Positions 1-11,400 of a stretch of 64,000 nt of DNA are shown piece by piece. The stretch spans positions 1-64,000 of the forward strand of contig JAAVTG010000152.1 of assembly GCA_011947345.1 (NCBI GenBank), given 5' to 3'. How positions within the stretch are numbered: the first letter of the stretch is position 1; each line of letters begins with the position of its first letter. A program made the position numbers and the translations under genes. The DNA comes from Phytophthora quininea. Lineage: Eukaryota; Oomycota; Peronosporomycetes; Peronosporales; Peronosporaceae. The notes beneath the pieces are model-generated. The model was not told where the DNA came from, ran no database searches, and worked only from the letters and a program-made list of their open reading frames with translations.

Positions 1-129
1 GACAAGCCCGTCACGCTCGAGGCCTTTGGCAGCGACGACCTCATCCCGTTGGACTCGACCGCCAGCGACTCGGACGAGTTCCCGACTCTGGAGGATTGCG
101 CCAGCGAGCTGCTGGAGCTGCTCTTTTGA
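1..129 (+). CDS. 3' end of an unidentified protein-coding gene (partial)
   Basis: Reading from base 1 in frame 1 gives 42 codons and a TGA at 127-129. The peptide is acidic and ends in a leucine-rich tail (ELLELLF). The GC-rich codon usage matches the clearly real genes here, so this is probably the C-terminus of a gene starting outside the window. There is too little sequence to name a family; the Asp/Glu/Ser-rich composition would fit a disordered or transactivation-type tail, but that is only inference. Confidence 0.5.
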   Translation, partial: DKPVTLEAFGSDDLIPLDSTASDSDEFPTLEDCASELLELLF

Positions 130-1006
130 CGCGACACACCGCCCACCACCAAGTTATATATTCCTGCGAGCTACTCTGCCTATACAGACTGAATGCGTGC
201 TAGCTGTAGCTGCTGTACCAAAGTGAAATACACTCAAGTTCCCCCACTAGCATTGGAGGAGTCGACTGGTGCTGGTGCTGGTGCTGGCTTGCTTGCGTTC
301 GTCAGCTTACTCATGAGATCTCTTTTGAAGGAGAGCTTGGAGGGATTTGCTGCTGGCGATGTCTGCCCTTCAAGTCGCGGCGTGCAGGCGTAATCTCGCT
401 CGCGTCTCTCTGTCGCTGATCGATGAGAAAAGTGTATCACCTCTGGGTCGACCATGAGAAGCAGGGAGAAGGAGGACAAACATTCTCTACTGACACCGTT
501 GAGATCGCTGCCGTGCAAGATCTTCTCCAACTCGAAAACAGTTGTTTGCGACCACATGCGCGCTCGCTTCGAAGCACATCGAGGCCGCAATCAAGGTGAC
601 CACAACTTCGTGAAAAATTGTTGTCCGTAAAAGACACCAACTTCGCGATCGCCGACACGACGTTGAAGCAGCGATTGCTGTCGATTGAATTGTGTACATG
701 TTTCCGCTAAGTCGTGTACGGGAGTTGCGTCTTGCTCAACGGCCCTGGCCGATTTCATCGCTCCAGCCTGTCGACGATCCAGAGCGTCTGCTGTTGCTGC
801 TACCACTTGGTATGAGTCATCCACGACAGTTGCTAGCACTCCGTCCAGCTAGTCGCTAGCATCCCCAACATCTGCGTTGGCAGCATTCCAGTGGCGTCGC
901 GCTCAGGACGAAGTTTGCACATGATTCAACCCCATGCTAGGTCCAGTCACTTCGAAGTCGGCCGTCCAGAGCGGCCAGTCGTCTCTTCACCACCGTCCAA
1001 ACAAGT
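130..1006. other. Intergenic stretch with possible decayed coding on the minus strand
   Basis: No convincing gene is seen. On the minus strand, roughly 839 down to 234, three overlapping open stretches in different frames follow one another, which could be a frameshifted gene, but none carries a domain I recognise. A short GCTGGT-type trinucleotide repeat lies at about 268-286. Confidence 0.3.
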
Positions 1007-2042
1007 ATGGGGCTCGAGAAGGGAAAGATCGGGCTCTCGGTCGAGAAACCTTCGTACATTGCGGGGAGTTCGTACGCGGCACCATCTACGTGGACGTCCG
1101 AGAGCCCATTGCCTGTGACGGTAAGAACTGGAACCGCACGTTGGACTTGCTACGTGTCTAACGTAACATTTTGGCAGCGTTGGTGCTGAAGGTGACGGGC
1201 AAAGAGAAGGTCGAGTTCACTCACGTCCGCAGAGAGGCCAAGGATGGCGAGTCGACAGAGATCCGAGTCCCTATCTCCCATGAGAAGGAGTTTTTCAAGC
1301 AGAAGCTAGTGATCTGCTCCATGCAGGAGAGACGTATGGGGTCGGACGATACACGTATCCGTTCGAGTACCAACTGCCGGGCCAGCTTCCCGGTGCATTC
1401 AAGATGTCTGGGTACAGCGACTACGACATTGAGCAGCTCTTGGCCAAGATCAAGTACAAGTTCAAGGCGACGCTGGACGTCGGCGGCTTCTTCGCGTCAG
1501 ATCTCAAGGCGGACTGCGAGCTCGTCGTGCACGAACGCAACTTCCAAGCTCTGGTGGCCAGTGAGGACTCGGTCACCCAAGACGTCAGGTTCCTATGCTG
1601 CTTCAGTCGCGGTCAACTGCAGCTCGCAGTGGCAATGAACAAGAGCGTCTATGTGCCAGGCGAGACTGCCCAGATCCAGTGCCACATCAACAACGGCTCG
1701 ACGGTCGAGATCACGACGATGCGCTGCAAGCTGTTCCAAGACGTCAAGGTGCTGATATCGAAGGGATCGTACCGAACGTGCACCAAGCTCATGTGCCAAA
1801 ATGATTTCCCTGGGGTTCCTGCAGGCACGACACTGGAACAGCCTCAGCCACTGACGCTTGTGCCAGACCACGCGGGCTTCCTGCAACCATCGACGGCAGG
1901 AGAACTCATCACGTGCTCGTACCGCATCGAGATCGAGTGCGATATCTCGTGGTGCCCGGACGTTCGTCTCCACTTACCTGTCAGCATCATCGCTCCAGAG
2001 CTGCCCAACCCAGGAGCAGGTTGGATCCCCGAGTCTGTCTAG
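1007..2042 (+). CDS. Arrestin-like (N and C domain) protein, two apparent frameshifts
   Basis: The predicted protein has the layout of the arrestin/arrestin-domain-containing family: an N-terminal beta sheet starting MGLEKGKIGLSVEKPSYIAG, the family motif GETYGVGRYTYPFEYQLP in the middle, and a C domain with cysteine-rich strands ending WIPESV. Such proteins act as cytosolic adaptors for membrane cargo trafficking. A 57-nt GT-AG intron fits at 1121-1177 (gtaag...ttggcag). The frame breaks twice, each time by one missing base: in the G run at 1063-1066 (YIAG to EFVRGTIYVDV) and at the CC of 1319-1320 (ICS to HAGETYG). Both repairs restore conserved sequence, so assembly error is more likely than a pseudogene. 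The start ATG at 1007 opens directly on the conserved first strand. Confidence 0.7.
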
Positions 2043-2116
2043 ACAAACAAGTCTACACTGTCTACGCAACAATCGTTCGTGTTTGTACAAGTTTGCTTCT
2101 CTATCCACTTGTTTCT

Positions 2117-4150
2117 TCACAGAGCCGACCGGATAAGCGGCTTCAGGTACTTCTCGTATCCTTCAGGGACTTCGGATTTGTTCAAGGGCTCACATGCTGT
2201 CTGTCCCACAAGAGCTCGGTAGATGTCTCCATCATAGCGACCGATAGCCGAGTTCAGCTCGAAATCGCTAAAGTCCCAAGCATCCGTGAGACGCACAGCG
2301 TTCCGACGGACAGGAGGCAGCAGCTTCTCCAGTTGCTGCTGTACCATATCTCCCTGTGCGCTTGAGAGGTAGTCGTTGTGTCGGAAATCACCCAATCCGT
2401 TGACTAACAGCCAGGCACCAAAGAGCTGACACAATTGAGCCACAGCAGCCTTGGTCTTGCCGGCAGGCAGCGCATACACGCCAGAGATGAACGACTTGAG
2501 TAGCATCAGCTCCGTGTGGTGCGTCGAAGCTTTGGTCATCAGCACCATGCAGGCATTCGAGTACTTTCTAGATGCAGTCATGGCTTGTGCGAGCTTTTGA
2601 ATCGATCGAGCTGCGCGCACTTCTAATGCGTCCGCCAAGATGAGGAAACTGCCAAAGTCCTCAGCACGGTGCGCATTGCAGCGCAGGCGCGAGTCGGTAT
2701 ACAGTGACGTAAAACGCAGAAAACTAGTTGGCGTTTCTCTTTCATCTTCGGTGCTTGGCGCATCGCCAAGTTTGCTCATCTTGGCGTACGCCTTTACCAG
2801 ATAGCGCGCGTGTTGCTGCACTAACACGTCAAAAGTGCCTTCAAATGTGCAAGCGCCAACATTCTCAGCAAACAAGTGAGGGAGATTGCTGGACTGCAGA
2901 AAGCCATGGCCACCACACAGTCGGCGACACTGTTCGATCCCATCGTTGACATGGTTTGCTATCCAGGCCTTTAGACCTGAAGATACTGCGTGCAGCTCTG
3001 CGATCTGCGCTGCAAACGAACCACGACCGCTCTTCACCACGGCTAGAGTTCCGTCGTGCATCACATTGATCGCTCTTCCAGCAAAATTGGCTGCATACGC
3101 CGTGGCAACGAGCGGCAGCAGCGCGTATTGTTGGTTTTGATAGTCTAGCACTTGATTCTCGTTAGATAAGTCAAATTCCCCGGTTGATTTCAACTTTCGG
3201 CCTTGCACACGCGCTGCGCTGAATCGCGTCGTGATCGTCGTCGCTGCTCCTAGGATAAAGCTCAGCTTCAAGATCAAATAAGCTCTCACTTGTGTCATGG
3301 TCAGGTACACCAACTTGGAGCTGCGAGGCTTGATAAACGTCCCGTCCTTCAGCACCTTTGCGTACTTCATGAGCATATTGCGTCGTGGGATTCTCACACT
3401 GCGGAACACCGCGTAGCCATTATCGAGCGAGTTGAAGCCGACTTTGGGTCCAATGTCGCCCATTTCAATCCCTGGCAGCGGCAGGTGATCTTCCAACGAC
3501 CTCAACTGCACAATGAACGCTTGCACTCCTTTGAACTCCCCATCTATCTGCAGCTTGGCATGAACGATCGCATGCGTGGCCGATCTACCCAGTCCTCCTG
3601 GCCACCACTTGCGACTCGTCAACGTAGGCGAATCGAGCACAAACTCTTGCGTCTTCTTGTCATAGACTGCAGTGGTCTCGATGCCCTGAACGTTGGACCC
3701 GTGGCCCAATTCCGTCTGTGCATACGCTCCGATGATCTTGTAGCTCCTTGCAAGGGGAAGCCATTGAGTCTGCTGCTCGTTGTCTGCCTGGTTCTCGAGC
3801 GTCGGGATGAACATAGCGCGATGGACCTCGAGCGGCAGTCGCTCGCCCAGAGCCACGTACAGCTCCTGCTGGTCGCGAGGGTCGTCAATGTGTGCGTCCC
3901 GCACTAGTTTAATGTAGTGGAAAGCTTTCTCTAAGCCTGCAGCGCAGCGTTGCGCGTGGTTTTGGTGGATGAAGTCGCGGCGGGACAGCACGGGATGGCG
4001 CTGCACGAGTGCCACCATCAGCTTGCGGCGTCGGTTGGCCTCGCGCCCGCCGCGCAACGCGTCGGCGAGGAGTTCCACGTCCACGTCGCTGCGCTGCCGC
4101 TCACGGCGCAGCAGCATCGGCGCCAGGTCGTGCAGCGCAGGAGGAGGCAT
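2117..4150 (-). CDS. Acyl-CoA oxidase (peroxisomal beta-oxidation)
   Basis: An unbroken reading frame of about 677 codons encodes a full-length acyl-CoA oxidase, the FAD enzyme that performs the first step of peroxisomal fatty-acid beta-oxidation and passes electrons to O2. Visible signatures are the acyl-CoA/FAD-binding stretch AYAQTELGHGSNVQGIETTA, the WWPGGLGRSATHA segment, the RLCGGHGF motif and the catalytic-glutamate context ACTFEGTFDVLVQQ. The C-terminus ends RSAL, a weak variant of the SKL-type peroxisomal signal. The frame is open upstream to 4252, but that part is AT-rich and non-conserved, so the ATG at 4150 (MPPPALHDLAPMLL) is preferred. It is intronless and lies tail-to-tail with the arrestin-like gene, 74 bp apart. 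Identity is secure; substrate chain length is not known. Confidence 0.92.
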   Translation of the reverse strand: MPPPALHDLAPMLLRRERQRSDVDVELLADALRGGREANRRRKLMVALVQRHPVLSRRDFIHQNHAQRCAAGLEKAFHYIKLVRDAHIDDPRDQQELYVALGERLPLEVHRAMFIPTLENQADNEQQTQWLPLARSYKIIGAYAQTELGHGSNVQGIETTAVYDKKTQEFVLDSPTLTSRKWWPGGLGRSATHAIVHAKLQIDGEFKGVQAFIVQLRSLEDHLPLPGIEMGDIGPKVGFNSLDNGYAVFRSVRIPRRNMLMKYAKVLKDGTFIKPRSSKLVYLTMTQVRAYLILKLSFILGAATTITTRFSAARVQGRKLKSTGEFDLSNENQVLDYQNQQYALLPLVATAYAANFAGRAINVMHDGTLAVVKSGRGSFAAQIAELHAVSSGLKAWIANHVNDGIEQCRRLCGGHGFLQSSNLPHLFAENVGACTFEGTFDVLVQQHARYLVKAYAKMSKLGDAPSTEDERETPTSFLRFTSLYTDSRLRCNAHRAEDFGSFLILADALEVRAARSIQKLAQAMTASRKYSNACMVLMTKASTHHTELMLLKSFISGVYALPAGKTKAAVAQLCQLFGAWLLVNGLGDFRHNDYLSSAQGDMVQQQLEKLLPPVRRNAVRLTDAWDFSDFELNSAIGRYDGDIYRALVGQTACEPLNKSEVPEGYEKYLKPLIRSAL

Positions 4151-4410
4151 GGCCAGTGGAGACGGCGGCTTGACACGCTGCCGGTAGTCCCGGACGCTGG
4201 TCGGTATTACGTGTTGTAGTATTTGTGAGAATAAGAATAGTGTTTTGTACAAAATCTATTGCACACTTCTTGCAATGCTTCAACTTGTCGAAGACGACAT
4301 GCGCAGTGGATTCCAAGCCATCGGTACAACATCTTTATTTACATTTGCACACTTTCACAAAACCAACCAAGTCCGTTCCTCTGCGGACTTGCTTTCGCTG
4401 TGTCTGCTCA

Positions 4411-5706
4411 TTAATCCGGCAAGGCGAATACAGGTGACATCATGGTGCTCTCGAAGCGCAGTGCCATGAAGAACATCTCCATGAACCAGTAGTTGGCGTT
4501 CGTGATGGCGATACGGAGCCAGCCGCCGTGACGAAAGCGACAGCCATTGCCGGAAACGGCGTCCTGCGGGGCAAAGCCGAGCGATGTGGTCATCTGCGTC
4601 CACTTGTAAGACGCGCCCAAACACTCTTGAACCGCGTTGTTCTGCAGAGCCGAGTCGAAAATCACGAACTCGTCGCCGAGCCGTACGCGCCACAACAGCT
4701 CGAGCGAGTTGGACGAGCTCTGCGACTGCGGATTGTATAGGACCCGATGGATCACGATCGCATCGTGGCTGATCTTTTGCAAAACTTGAATCTGCAAAGG
4801 AAGGCGACGTTAGCATTATGAGAGGAAGAAAAAAACGAGTTTAGGCAGTCGACACGCACCTTGATTGTAAACGCTGGACTGAAGAAACACGCGTACGTCG
4901 AGGGATTCGACAAGCGTTGCCACGTCAAGTTCATGAGATCTAAAGCGCGCACGTTAGGGAAAGTCTTGGCCAAAAGAAACTTGACTGACGTTTCATCCAC
5001 TTTGCGATAGTCGTTCCAACCCATGACGGTCGCGCCTGAGGTTACGTACGCATCGTCCTGCCTCGACAATTCGTACTCTTGCTGCGTGTTGTGCTGTATC
5101 GTCGTCCACACAGACGGACTGAGCGGCTCATAAAACTCCTGCACGAGCTCCATTTGATTCTGGGAAATTTCAGCGTTAGTAAAACAAATCCCATCCTAAC
5201 AAACACTATAGAAAACACGCACCTGTATCAACAGCTCCACAGGATCAATGTGTGACACTCCAGGTACTACAGCATTCTCCACCGGGTCTGCAAGACTCTA
5301 TTCTCCTGCAACAGCGCTCTCTCTTCTCTCTTCATCTGCAAGTACCCGAACTTCCGTTCGAGGTCCTGCGCCAGTTTCTGGGTGCGTTGGTTCTGCTCCT
5401 TTTGCGCTGGATGAACCTCCGCTGCACCTCTCGATGTCTCGCTCTCCGTTCCTCTTCGACTCTCTTGACCCTTTCACTCTCAGTCTCATTGGGGTTCACT
5501 TGCATTGTCTCTTTCTTTTCCGGCGGTTTGCTCAGCTCCACTGTGCATGGAGAGCTCGTCGCATCCTGTTCAGCTGCTGCATCCTGGTGATCCTCCGCGT
5601 CGGATTGGTCCAGCAGCAAGTGCTCCATGATGCGTTGGTCGGTGGCCGTCCAGCTCACGGGGAGGTCTCCTGGTACTTGCACGGCCACCGCTGGCGTCGA
5701 GTCCAT
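4411..5706 (-). CDS. bZIP-like protein with START-like C-terminal domain (copy 1)
   Basis: The N-terminus (MDSTPAVAVQ) carries the conserved TATDQRIMEHLLL segment, then a basic region with the core RARHREVQRRFIQRK and a leucine-zipper-like coiled coil. The second half (MGWNDYRK, LYNPQ, WFMEMFFMALRFESTMMSPVFAL) matches the oomycete family that pairs a bZIP-like head with a START-like domain. These are presumably nuclear regulators, but ligand and targets are unknown. Exons are 5706-5223, 5159-4860 and 4791-4411, with GT-AG introns of 63 and 68 nt. Two single-base deletions disturb the frame: the T run at 5400-5403 (basic region to zipper) and near 5287 (zipper to DPVENAVVPG). It is a tandem paralogue of the broken gene at 6070-8092. 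The family is sure to moderate degree; biochemical function is not. Confidence 0.65.
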
Positions 5707-6069
5707 CCCGGTCCTGACAACCAATCTGGTCTTGAATCAGCCTCAAAGGAGACCTGTACAGTCGTATAAGATGGGCAGTTGGATGACTGGCTGGTGTCCG
5801 CCAAGAGCTCGAGCCTGGCGACGCAGCTTTATCGCCCCCAGAGTCGAACTGAGCTGTTCGAAGCACTTCGAACTGGCGACTGCGGGAAGAGCGCTAGTCA
5901 GCAGCTGTTCGAAAAGAGTGTACACGCAATTATTGTGGACCACTTCAACTGTACCATCGTGTGCAACCCGTCTCGCGCTCAGTCCATGCATTTGTTCGAC
6001 GCATGGGTTTTAGCAGTTAATTGAACACGCTGTCAGATGGTTTCTCTCGCGCGCCAGGTCGTCACGTGC
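5707..6069. other. Spacer between the two bZIP-like paralogues
   Basis: 363 bp separating two genes on the same strand; it should contain the 3' end of copy 2 and the promoter of copy 1. Short open frames exist on both strands (for example 5779-6024 on +) but none resembles a known protein. No clear promoter motif was seen. Confidence 0.4.
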
Positions 6070-6946
6070 CTAGTCAGAGCGCAGCGCGAACACCGGCGAG
6101 ACCATGACGCTCTCGAAGCGCAGGATCACGTACAGCATTTCCATGAGCCAATACTTGACAGCTTCCGGAGGGAGATCCCACAAGCAAGCGGCATAGCGAA
6201 AGATGCAGCCCGGCTCATGTCCGTCCTGGTCCATCGTGATTCTCCGGGAGGATGACGACGACGATGCCAACGACGGCGTGAACACCAGTACAGTGAACAG
6301 CTTCATCCAGTAGTGTGTCTTAGGCAGACACTCGTACGCAGGGTTGTAGTCCAGCGTACGCAGAAAGATGATCCAGTCGCGACCGTGTCGTAGTCTGATC
6401 ATCGTCTCAATAGTGTGCACGATCTCTCCAGTCTGCGGGTTGAACATGCAGCGATGCAGCACTGCGGCGTTCTCGTCGATATCCTGCAGGTACTGCATCC
6501 GCACCGTCGTGGCCGGGTGGAAGAGCTGCGGATGGGTATCTGCCAGGGCCAACTTGTCATACGTCGTTTCGTAAAAGTCCTGGGCGTTCAAATGCGAGAA
6601 GCGCTTGGTCATGACGAACCTCGTCGTGCTCTTCTCGCTGTCGATCTTCCTACGGTCGCTCCAGCCCAGAATCACGGCCCCTGTGCTCTCGTAGTCCGTC
6701 TCGCAGCTCGACACCTCAACTCTGCCAAGTTCTTCTTCAGCAAGCTCTCCCAATCCCCAGCAGTCAAGGGCTCGTAACTCTCTCGAATCAGCTTTTGCTG
6801 CTCGGTCAGCACCAGCTCAACTTGCTCCTGAGACGGGGACGGTAATGTTTCCGTGTTGTTTGGATCTTGTCGCAGCGTTTCATTCTCCTTCACGAGTTGC
6901 TTGGTCCCTTCGGCCAATTCCAGCAGATCGACCTCCTTCTGAAGAC

Positions 6947-6955
6947 GTCGCGCCA
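6947..6955. repeat. Left 9-bp target-site duplication of the hAT remnant
   Basis: GTCGCGCCA, identical to 7798-7806 on the other side of the element; it lies within the leucine-zipper codons of the host gene. Confidence 0.8.
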
Positions 6956-7797
6956 CAGGGATCCGCAAAAATGGATTGGGATTGTGTGATTGCCGATATT
7001 GTCAATCACAATACCCGATTGTGACAAGATCGGAAATCACAATCACGGATTTTCGCTTCTATCAGGTTTTACTGCTGTTAGAGCCGCAGAGGAAAATTGT
7101 TGGGTTCCTGGACGAAATGATCGCGCTTGATGTTATCACTTGTAAACGCCAGCGCAACAAAATGACTGTGGCGACATTTTTGACATTGTGCTAGACGACT
7201 ACGATGGCATGGAGAAGTATCTTGCCCCGGATGCGGACATTGTCGAGTCTGGAGCGTTTGATAGCGGGCTGGCTAAAATTCAAGCTGGCGTAGAGACCTC
7301 CTTGTTGCGAAACGAGCGAAAGGCATTGCATCGTCTCACTACAACCTCACCGGATCCGGATCAATCACCAGCAGCTCCTATTGAGACAGCGACAGCAAGG
7401 TCAAAGCGGAAGCGCGCCGCTGATGCTCTGGATGAGAAGCTCAAGAAAAATCACGCCGACGCAGGGGACCGCAGTCGAAGTTTATCGACGTAACCTGGAT
7501 TCCTGCGACCTCCGTAGTTGCTGAGCGCTTTTTCTCGATCGTTAAAAGCACTGTCGGGTATTTGAGGAAGTGCCTGAGCCACGAAAACCTCGAAAGGATC
7601 ATGTACATGAAGCTAAACTGGGACTTAGTGACGCTTGCGGACGTGTTGAAGGCCATTAAGCGAGCCAAACACATTGGCGATGCAGTACTTGTGTAATAGA
7701 TTGCAATAACCAGCTAGGAGATTGAAGAGATTGCAATCATTGATTGTTCCAGATCGAAGCAGTCAATCAATATAAAATCTGTATTGACGGACCCCTG
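6956..7797 (+). mobile_element. hAT-superfamily transposon remnant (842 bp) inside a bZIP-like gene
   Basis: The ends form imperfect terminal inverted repeats: the left end reads CAGGGATCCG-CAAAAATG and the reverse complement of the right end reads CAGGGGTCCGTCAATACAG. CAGGG-type termini are typical of hAT elements. It is flanked on both sides by GTCGCGCCA (6947-6955 and 7798-7806); 8 bp is the usual hAT target duplication, so the ninth base may be chance. Inside lies only the C-terminal piece of a transposase, so this is an internally deleted, probably non-autonomous copy. Confidence 0.8.
7146..7696 (+). pseudogene. hAT transposase C-terminal (dimerisation domain) fragment
   Basis: The open stretch carries GDIFDIVLDDYDGMEKYLAP followed by a basic KRKRAADALDEKLKK segment. 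After a frame change near 7470-7485 it continues with FIDVTWIPATSVVAERFFSI and SHENLERIMYMKLNWDL, ending at TAA 7694-7696. The A.S.V.AERFFS(I/S) and L..EN...IM..K.N motifs are the signature of the hAT C-terminal dimerisation region. The zinc finger and the catalytic D-D-E core are absent, consistent with internal deletion. It cannot encode an active transposase by itself. Confidence 0.75.
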
Positions 7798-7806
7798 GTC
7801 GCGCCA
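7798..7806. repeat. Right 9-bp target-site duplication of the hAT remnant
   Basis: GTCGCGCCA, the second copy of the duplication created on insertion; see 6947-6955. Confidence 0.8.
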
Positions 7807-8252
7807 GCTCCTTGACCCGTTGGACCTGCTGCTTCTTGCGCTGCATGAAGCGTCTTTGCACCTCGCAGTGCCTGGACTTGCGGCGGTCGCTGGCCATTTG
7901 GAGCGCGGGCAATGACCGGAAGCGCAGCGTCTGTTCAAGACCAGACTTGGCATCGTTTAAGGCGCCGAGGGCGCGGAAAGGATGGTCGAACAGCAGTGTC
8001 TCGATGATCTCCTGGTCCTTTGAGGTCCAATTGGCCAGGAGGTGAAGAGATTGCGACGCTTGGAGCGGGGTTGTCTGGGCTCGAGGATGCATCGTTTACT
8101 AGGAGTAAAAGGTTATTTAAGTTTTTCATAACGCTATTATAGTTTGTGGCTGTTTTCCTATTTGTTGTTGTTATGGCTGGCAGACAAGTTTTTTCTCTGC
8201 TAGTTTTACTAGGCTAACACAACTAAATTCTGGGCGCTCAGTGGAAGTCGTT

Positions 8253-8297
8253 ATATCACCATTGAGTTTGTAGGTTGATGCTCACCATTGACCGTTT
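8253..8297. repeat. Left terminal inverted repeat of the MULE
   Basis: It starts ATATCACCATTGAGTTTG and ends CTCACCATTGACCGTTT. It matches the reverse complement of 14397-14441 along its length, with two embedded copies of TCACCATTGA. Confidence 0.8.
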
Positions 8298-8436
8298 AAA
8301 TTACAGGTGCGAAAAGTGCATTGCGCACGTTCAACGATGTGAAGCACTCAGTGGGGGAAAGGGCACTGAAAAATAACGGCGTAAATTCGGAAGTGCGCTG
8401 AGCCTTTCATTTGAAAACACGCCGAGTCGAGGACAC

Positions 8437-11400
8437 ATGACGGCCAGTGAGTTGTGCTTTAAACTGGGGGTGCTAAAAGATAGAGAAACTGACGCTGTTT
8501 GTGGAGCAGGTGATTCAGAGTACGAGCCAAGTGAAGAATCGGAGGGCGAGAGGCCGGAGGACTTTGCTAACGAAGATACCGGGGCCGGTGAAGTGGAGGC
8601 AGCAGAGGGCAGCGATCAATTGCCTGGAGGCGCTAGTGAGTGTGCTACCAAACCACACAAGCGGAAGCACAGCGCGGAAAGCAATGGTACGAAACGTCAC
8701 TTAATGCGATGGTTGAATTAATTGTGTTGCTGTTGCTAATGTGCGATACTACTTGCTAGATGAACCACTTGAGGAGGAAGCAAACTGCCATGGTACGAGG
8801 AAGAGGTTTCGCCCGTCAAAATGGAGCAAAAAAGAGAGATAATGGCTGCTGCGCATCGGAATACTTCTGTCGCTACCCAGCCATTCCAGTCCGATCAAGT
8901 GTGGCCAGACTGGGGAAGTTTCGAGAAGGACTTCGATAACTCTTTGGAGTCCAATTATTTGACATTCAGGAAGCACAACAATGTGCGTACGGGGAGGAAC
9001 AACAAGAAGTATGTTTGGCGTTTTAAATATAATTTGTGCTTTGCTTACACCTGTCTATTATTGCGTAGCTTGGTTGCAGGGAAGTACGCGTATGTGAAGT
9101 TTGAAGTGCCGCAGAATTTATTCGACGATGTCTACAGGCAGTATTATTGTACCCACGGATGCTTTGACGGACGGAAAGGGAAAGGAGTTCGTGTGCAGAC
9201 ACGTCTTACCGCTTTACAGGTTGTTCGGCACGTATTACATGCGTTGTTGACCAGACAAGTAAAGGCGCTTATTTCATAAAATCAGGAACGAAGTAAGTAG
9301 GCAATGTTTGGGTTTTGAGCGCAATATGGTCCTCAATGGTGATCTAAATGTTGCAGACTACAGTTCTGACGATCGTGCTTATTGCTACCTAGGTTTGCCA
9401 ACACAATCACTACATCAACGAAGACATTTATCGCGCCCTTTATCGCGGCGAAGCTGTGGATGCAAGCCAGCTTGGGGCTACTGTTGACGTACTTCGGAGT
9501 GCGGACGTTCCGATGAGAAATCTTCCAGAATATCTGTGCGCTGAAACTGGTACGTTCTGCTAAAGCTACTATGTTATTGGATCAGTCAACTGACGTCGTT
9601 TTAGATTGCGATCTCTCGAACGAAGACGTTCGGAACTAGTGCTTGGCCAGATATGGTGGGCCCGACGCAGAACGCAAACTGCATCGTTTTGTAGATGAAT
9701 ATGTGGAAGTGCCTGGGAACTATTGTTTTATTCTTCGAGAACACGACGATGCCACATGCGGGGTTGCACTCGTGAACGCGGCGCAGCGTGAGGCTTACCA
9801 CAGATGGGGGATGCCATGATTTTGGATTGGACGTACAATGTGAACAACTTGGGTTCCCTATTAGGTGGGACGAGATATCAAGTGTACCATCAGAATCAAA
9901 GCTAACATTTTGTTTGTATGCAGGCGAATTTATGGTAACCTCTCCAAATGGCAAGGGGATTTCTGTCTGTGAAATGTTGGTGAAAAATTAGAAAAAGAAA
10001 CTATCGAGCCGTATTTGGCGTTCTTCTTGCGCGCCATGGGTGATTGTATTACGGAGTCGATCGCCTTTATAAAGACTTTAACGAGTGGCGCATTTTGGAA
10101 GCGTTATTTCCACGTGCAAAGGTACTGTTATAGGTTTTTCAATGTGGGCGATCGTCACCATTGACATCTTTTGGCTTTGTTTACTTGCGTTGTCCAGGCA
10201 GTATTGTGTCAATTTCACGCAATTACAGCTGTGAGAAAGAAAATGGGGAAGCAAAGTATGAAATTAGCAGCGCCGATCGTGACCAGGTCGAGTACGCGTG
10301 GAGGTCAGCAATCTACGCTTCATCTGCAAGTAATTTTCATGAAAAGTGGAAGTCACTGGATGCTACCGCTCGTGAATATGGTGTGGGTTTTGCTGAATTC
10401 TTGGAGAAGAATTGGTTTAACTGTCGCGAGATGTGGCCTACACACCTCCGCAGGAAGCCATTCACGGCTGGAAATACAACTAGCAATCGCCTCAAGGCGA
10501 CGTTGGGGCAAATGAAAAGTTACTCCGCTTGACTATGACTCTGGATCGATGCGTTGGTGGAATCCTACTCTACCAAAATGCGTCAATGCGCGAGCTACGT
10601 GGAGATCTTGTCCGTCACAACTCACACACTCGATTCAATCTCCGTTACCCAGATCAGGGAATTCAGCTGTCCAATTGTTGCAGCCCCTACGTGTGTGACA
10701 GAATTGTAAAGGAGTTCCGCTGGTTTGAACGTGAACGAAAATCCATCCGCGTGTTGTGGAAGTCCCACGACGAATTGAAGCTGTTGTTGTAACGGGGTTA
10801 CACGAAAGTCATAAGCGTGCGTTGACTTTGGAGGTTACGCGAAACTCTTAACCGTGCGTAGAGTTTCGACTCTGTATTCATCTGGCTCTCCACCACTCGT
10901 TTACATATCTCTTAGATTAACTATGCCACATAGTTTAGTATATACATTTACACCAGGGTCAGATAAAACAATTCAATTCAGTTCTATTTTTGCAGTTAAT
11001 AAGTGTTATCCTTGTTTTAAGGGACACTGACTCTGCGAGTCCTAGTTACGGGACTGTACTTGGTTCTTGTATAGAACCGAAGGCGGGACGCCTAAAGAGA
11101 CAGACTTGGGAGTCCTACGTCTTCCTCTGTGCACGTGCACCGCTACGCAGCCCAGCTGCAGTTGTGCAGAGGAATTGAATATCGGATCAGCCGTCGTGAT
11201 TTTTCTTGTACTTGTGACTACTATTTGTCTTGGAGATTGCCGTGTATGCATACTATCTACACGGCTTTGATTGTAGAGGAAATGCAATGTCTACCTGACC
11301 GTATTTTACATAAGAGATGGAATTACAGAGATACTGCTGGAGTGGTGAACGCCTTGAAAGCAAGTACCAAAGCAAATCAACGTTTGCGGAAGCTTGTCGG

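Larger units (their letters stand above)
6070..8092 (-). pseudogene. bZIP-like/START-like paralogue (copy 2) split by a hAT element
   Basis: The 5' part (8092-7798) encodes MHPRAQTTPLQ..., the segment WTSKDQEIIETLLFDH, and a basic region SRHCEVQRRFMQRKKQQ. The 3' part (6955-6070) resumes in the leucine-zipper coiled coil and continues through the START-like domain to FESVMVSPVFALRSD. The interruption is the 842-bp hAT remnant at 6956-7797. Removing it together with one copy of the 9-bp duplication joins VKELARR to LQKEVDLLEL in frame, so the gene was intact before insertion. One further single-base loss near 6717 shifts the frame between NLAEL and EVSSCETD. Unlike copy 1, this copy has no introns at the two corresponding positions. 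It is a disrupted gene unless the element is spliced out. Confidence 0.75.

Noticed and set aside
234..839. Possible frameshifted minus-strand gene before the arrestin-like gene
   Set aside because: No domain or conserved motif supports joining the three frames.
3290..3907. 205-codon plus-strand frame opposite the acyl-CoA oxidase
   Set aside because: It is the antisense shadow of a strongly conserved gene and its translation has no known features.
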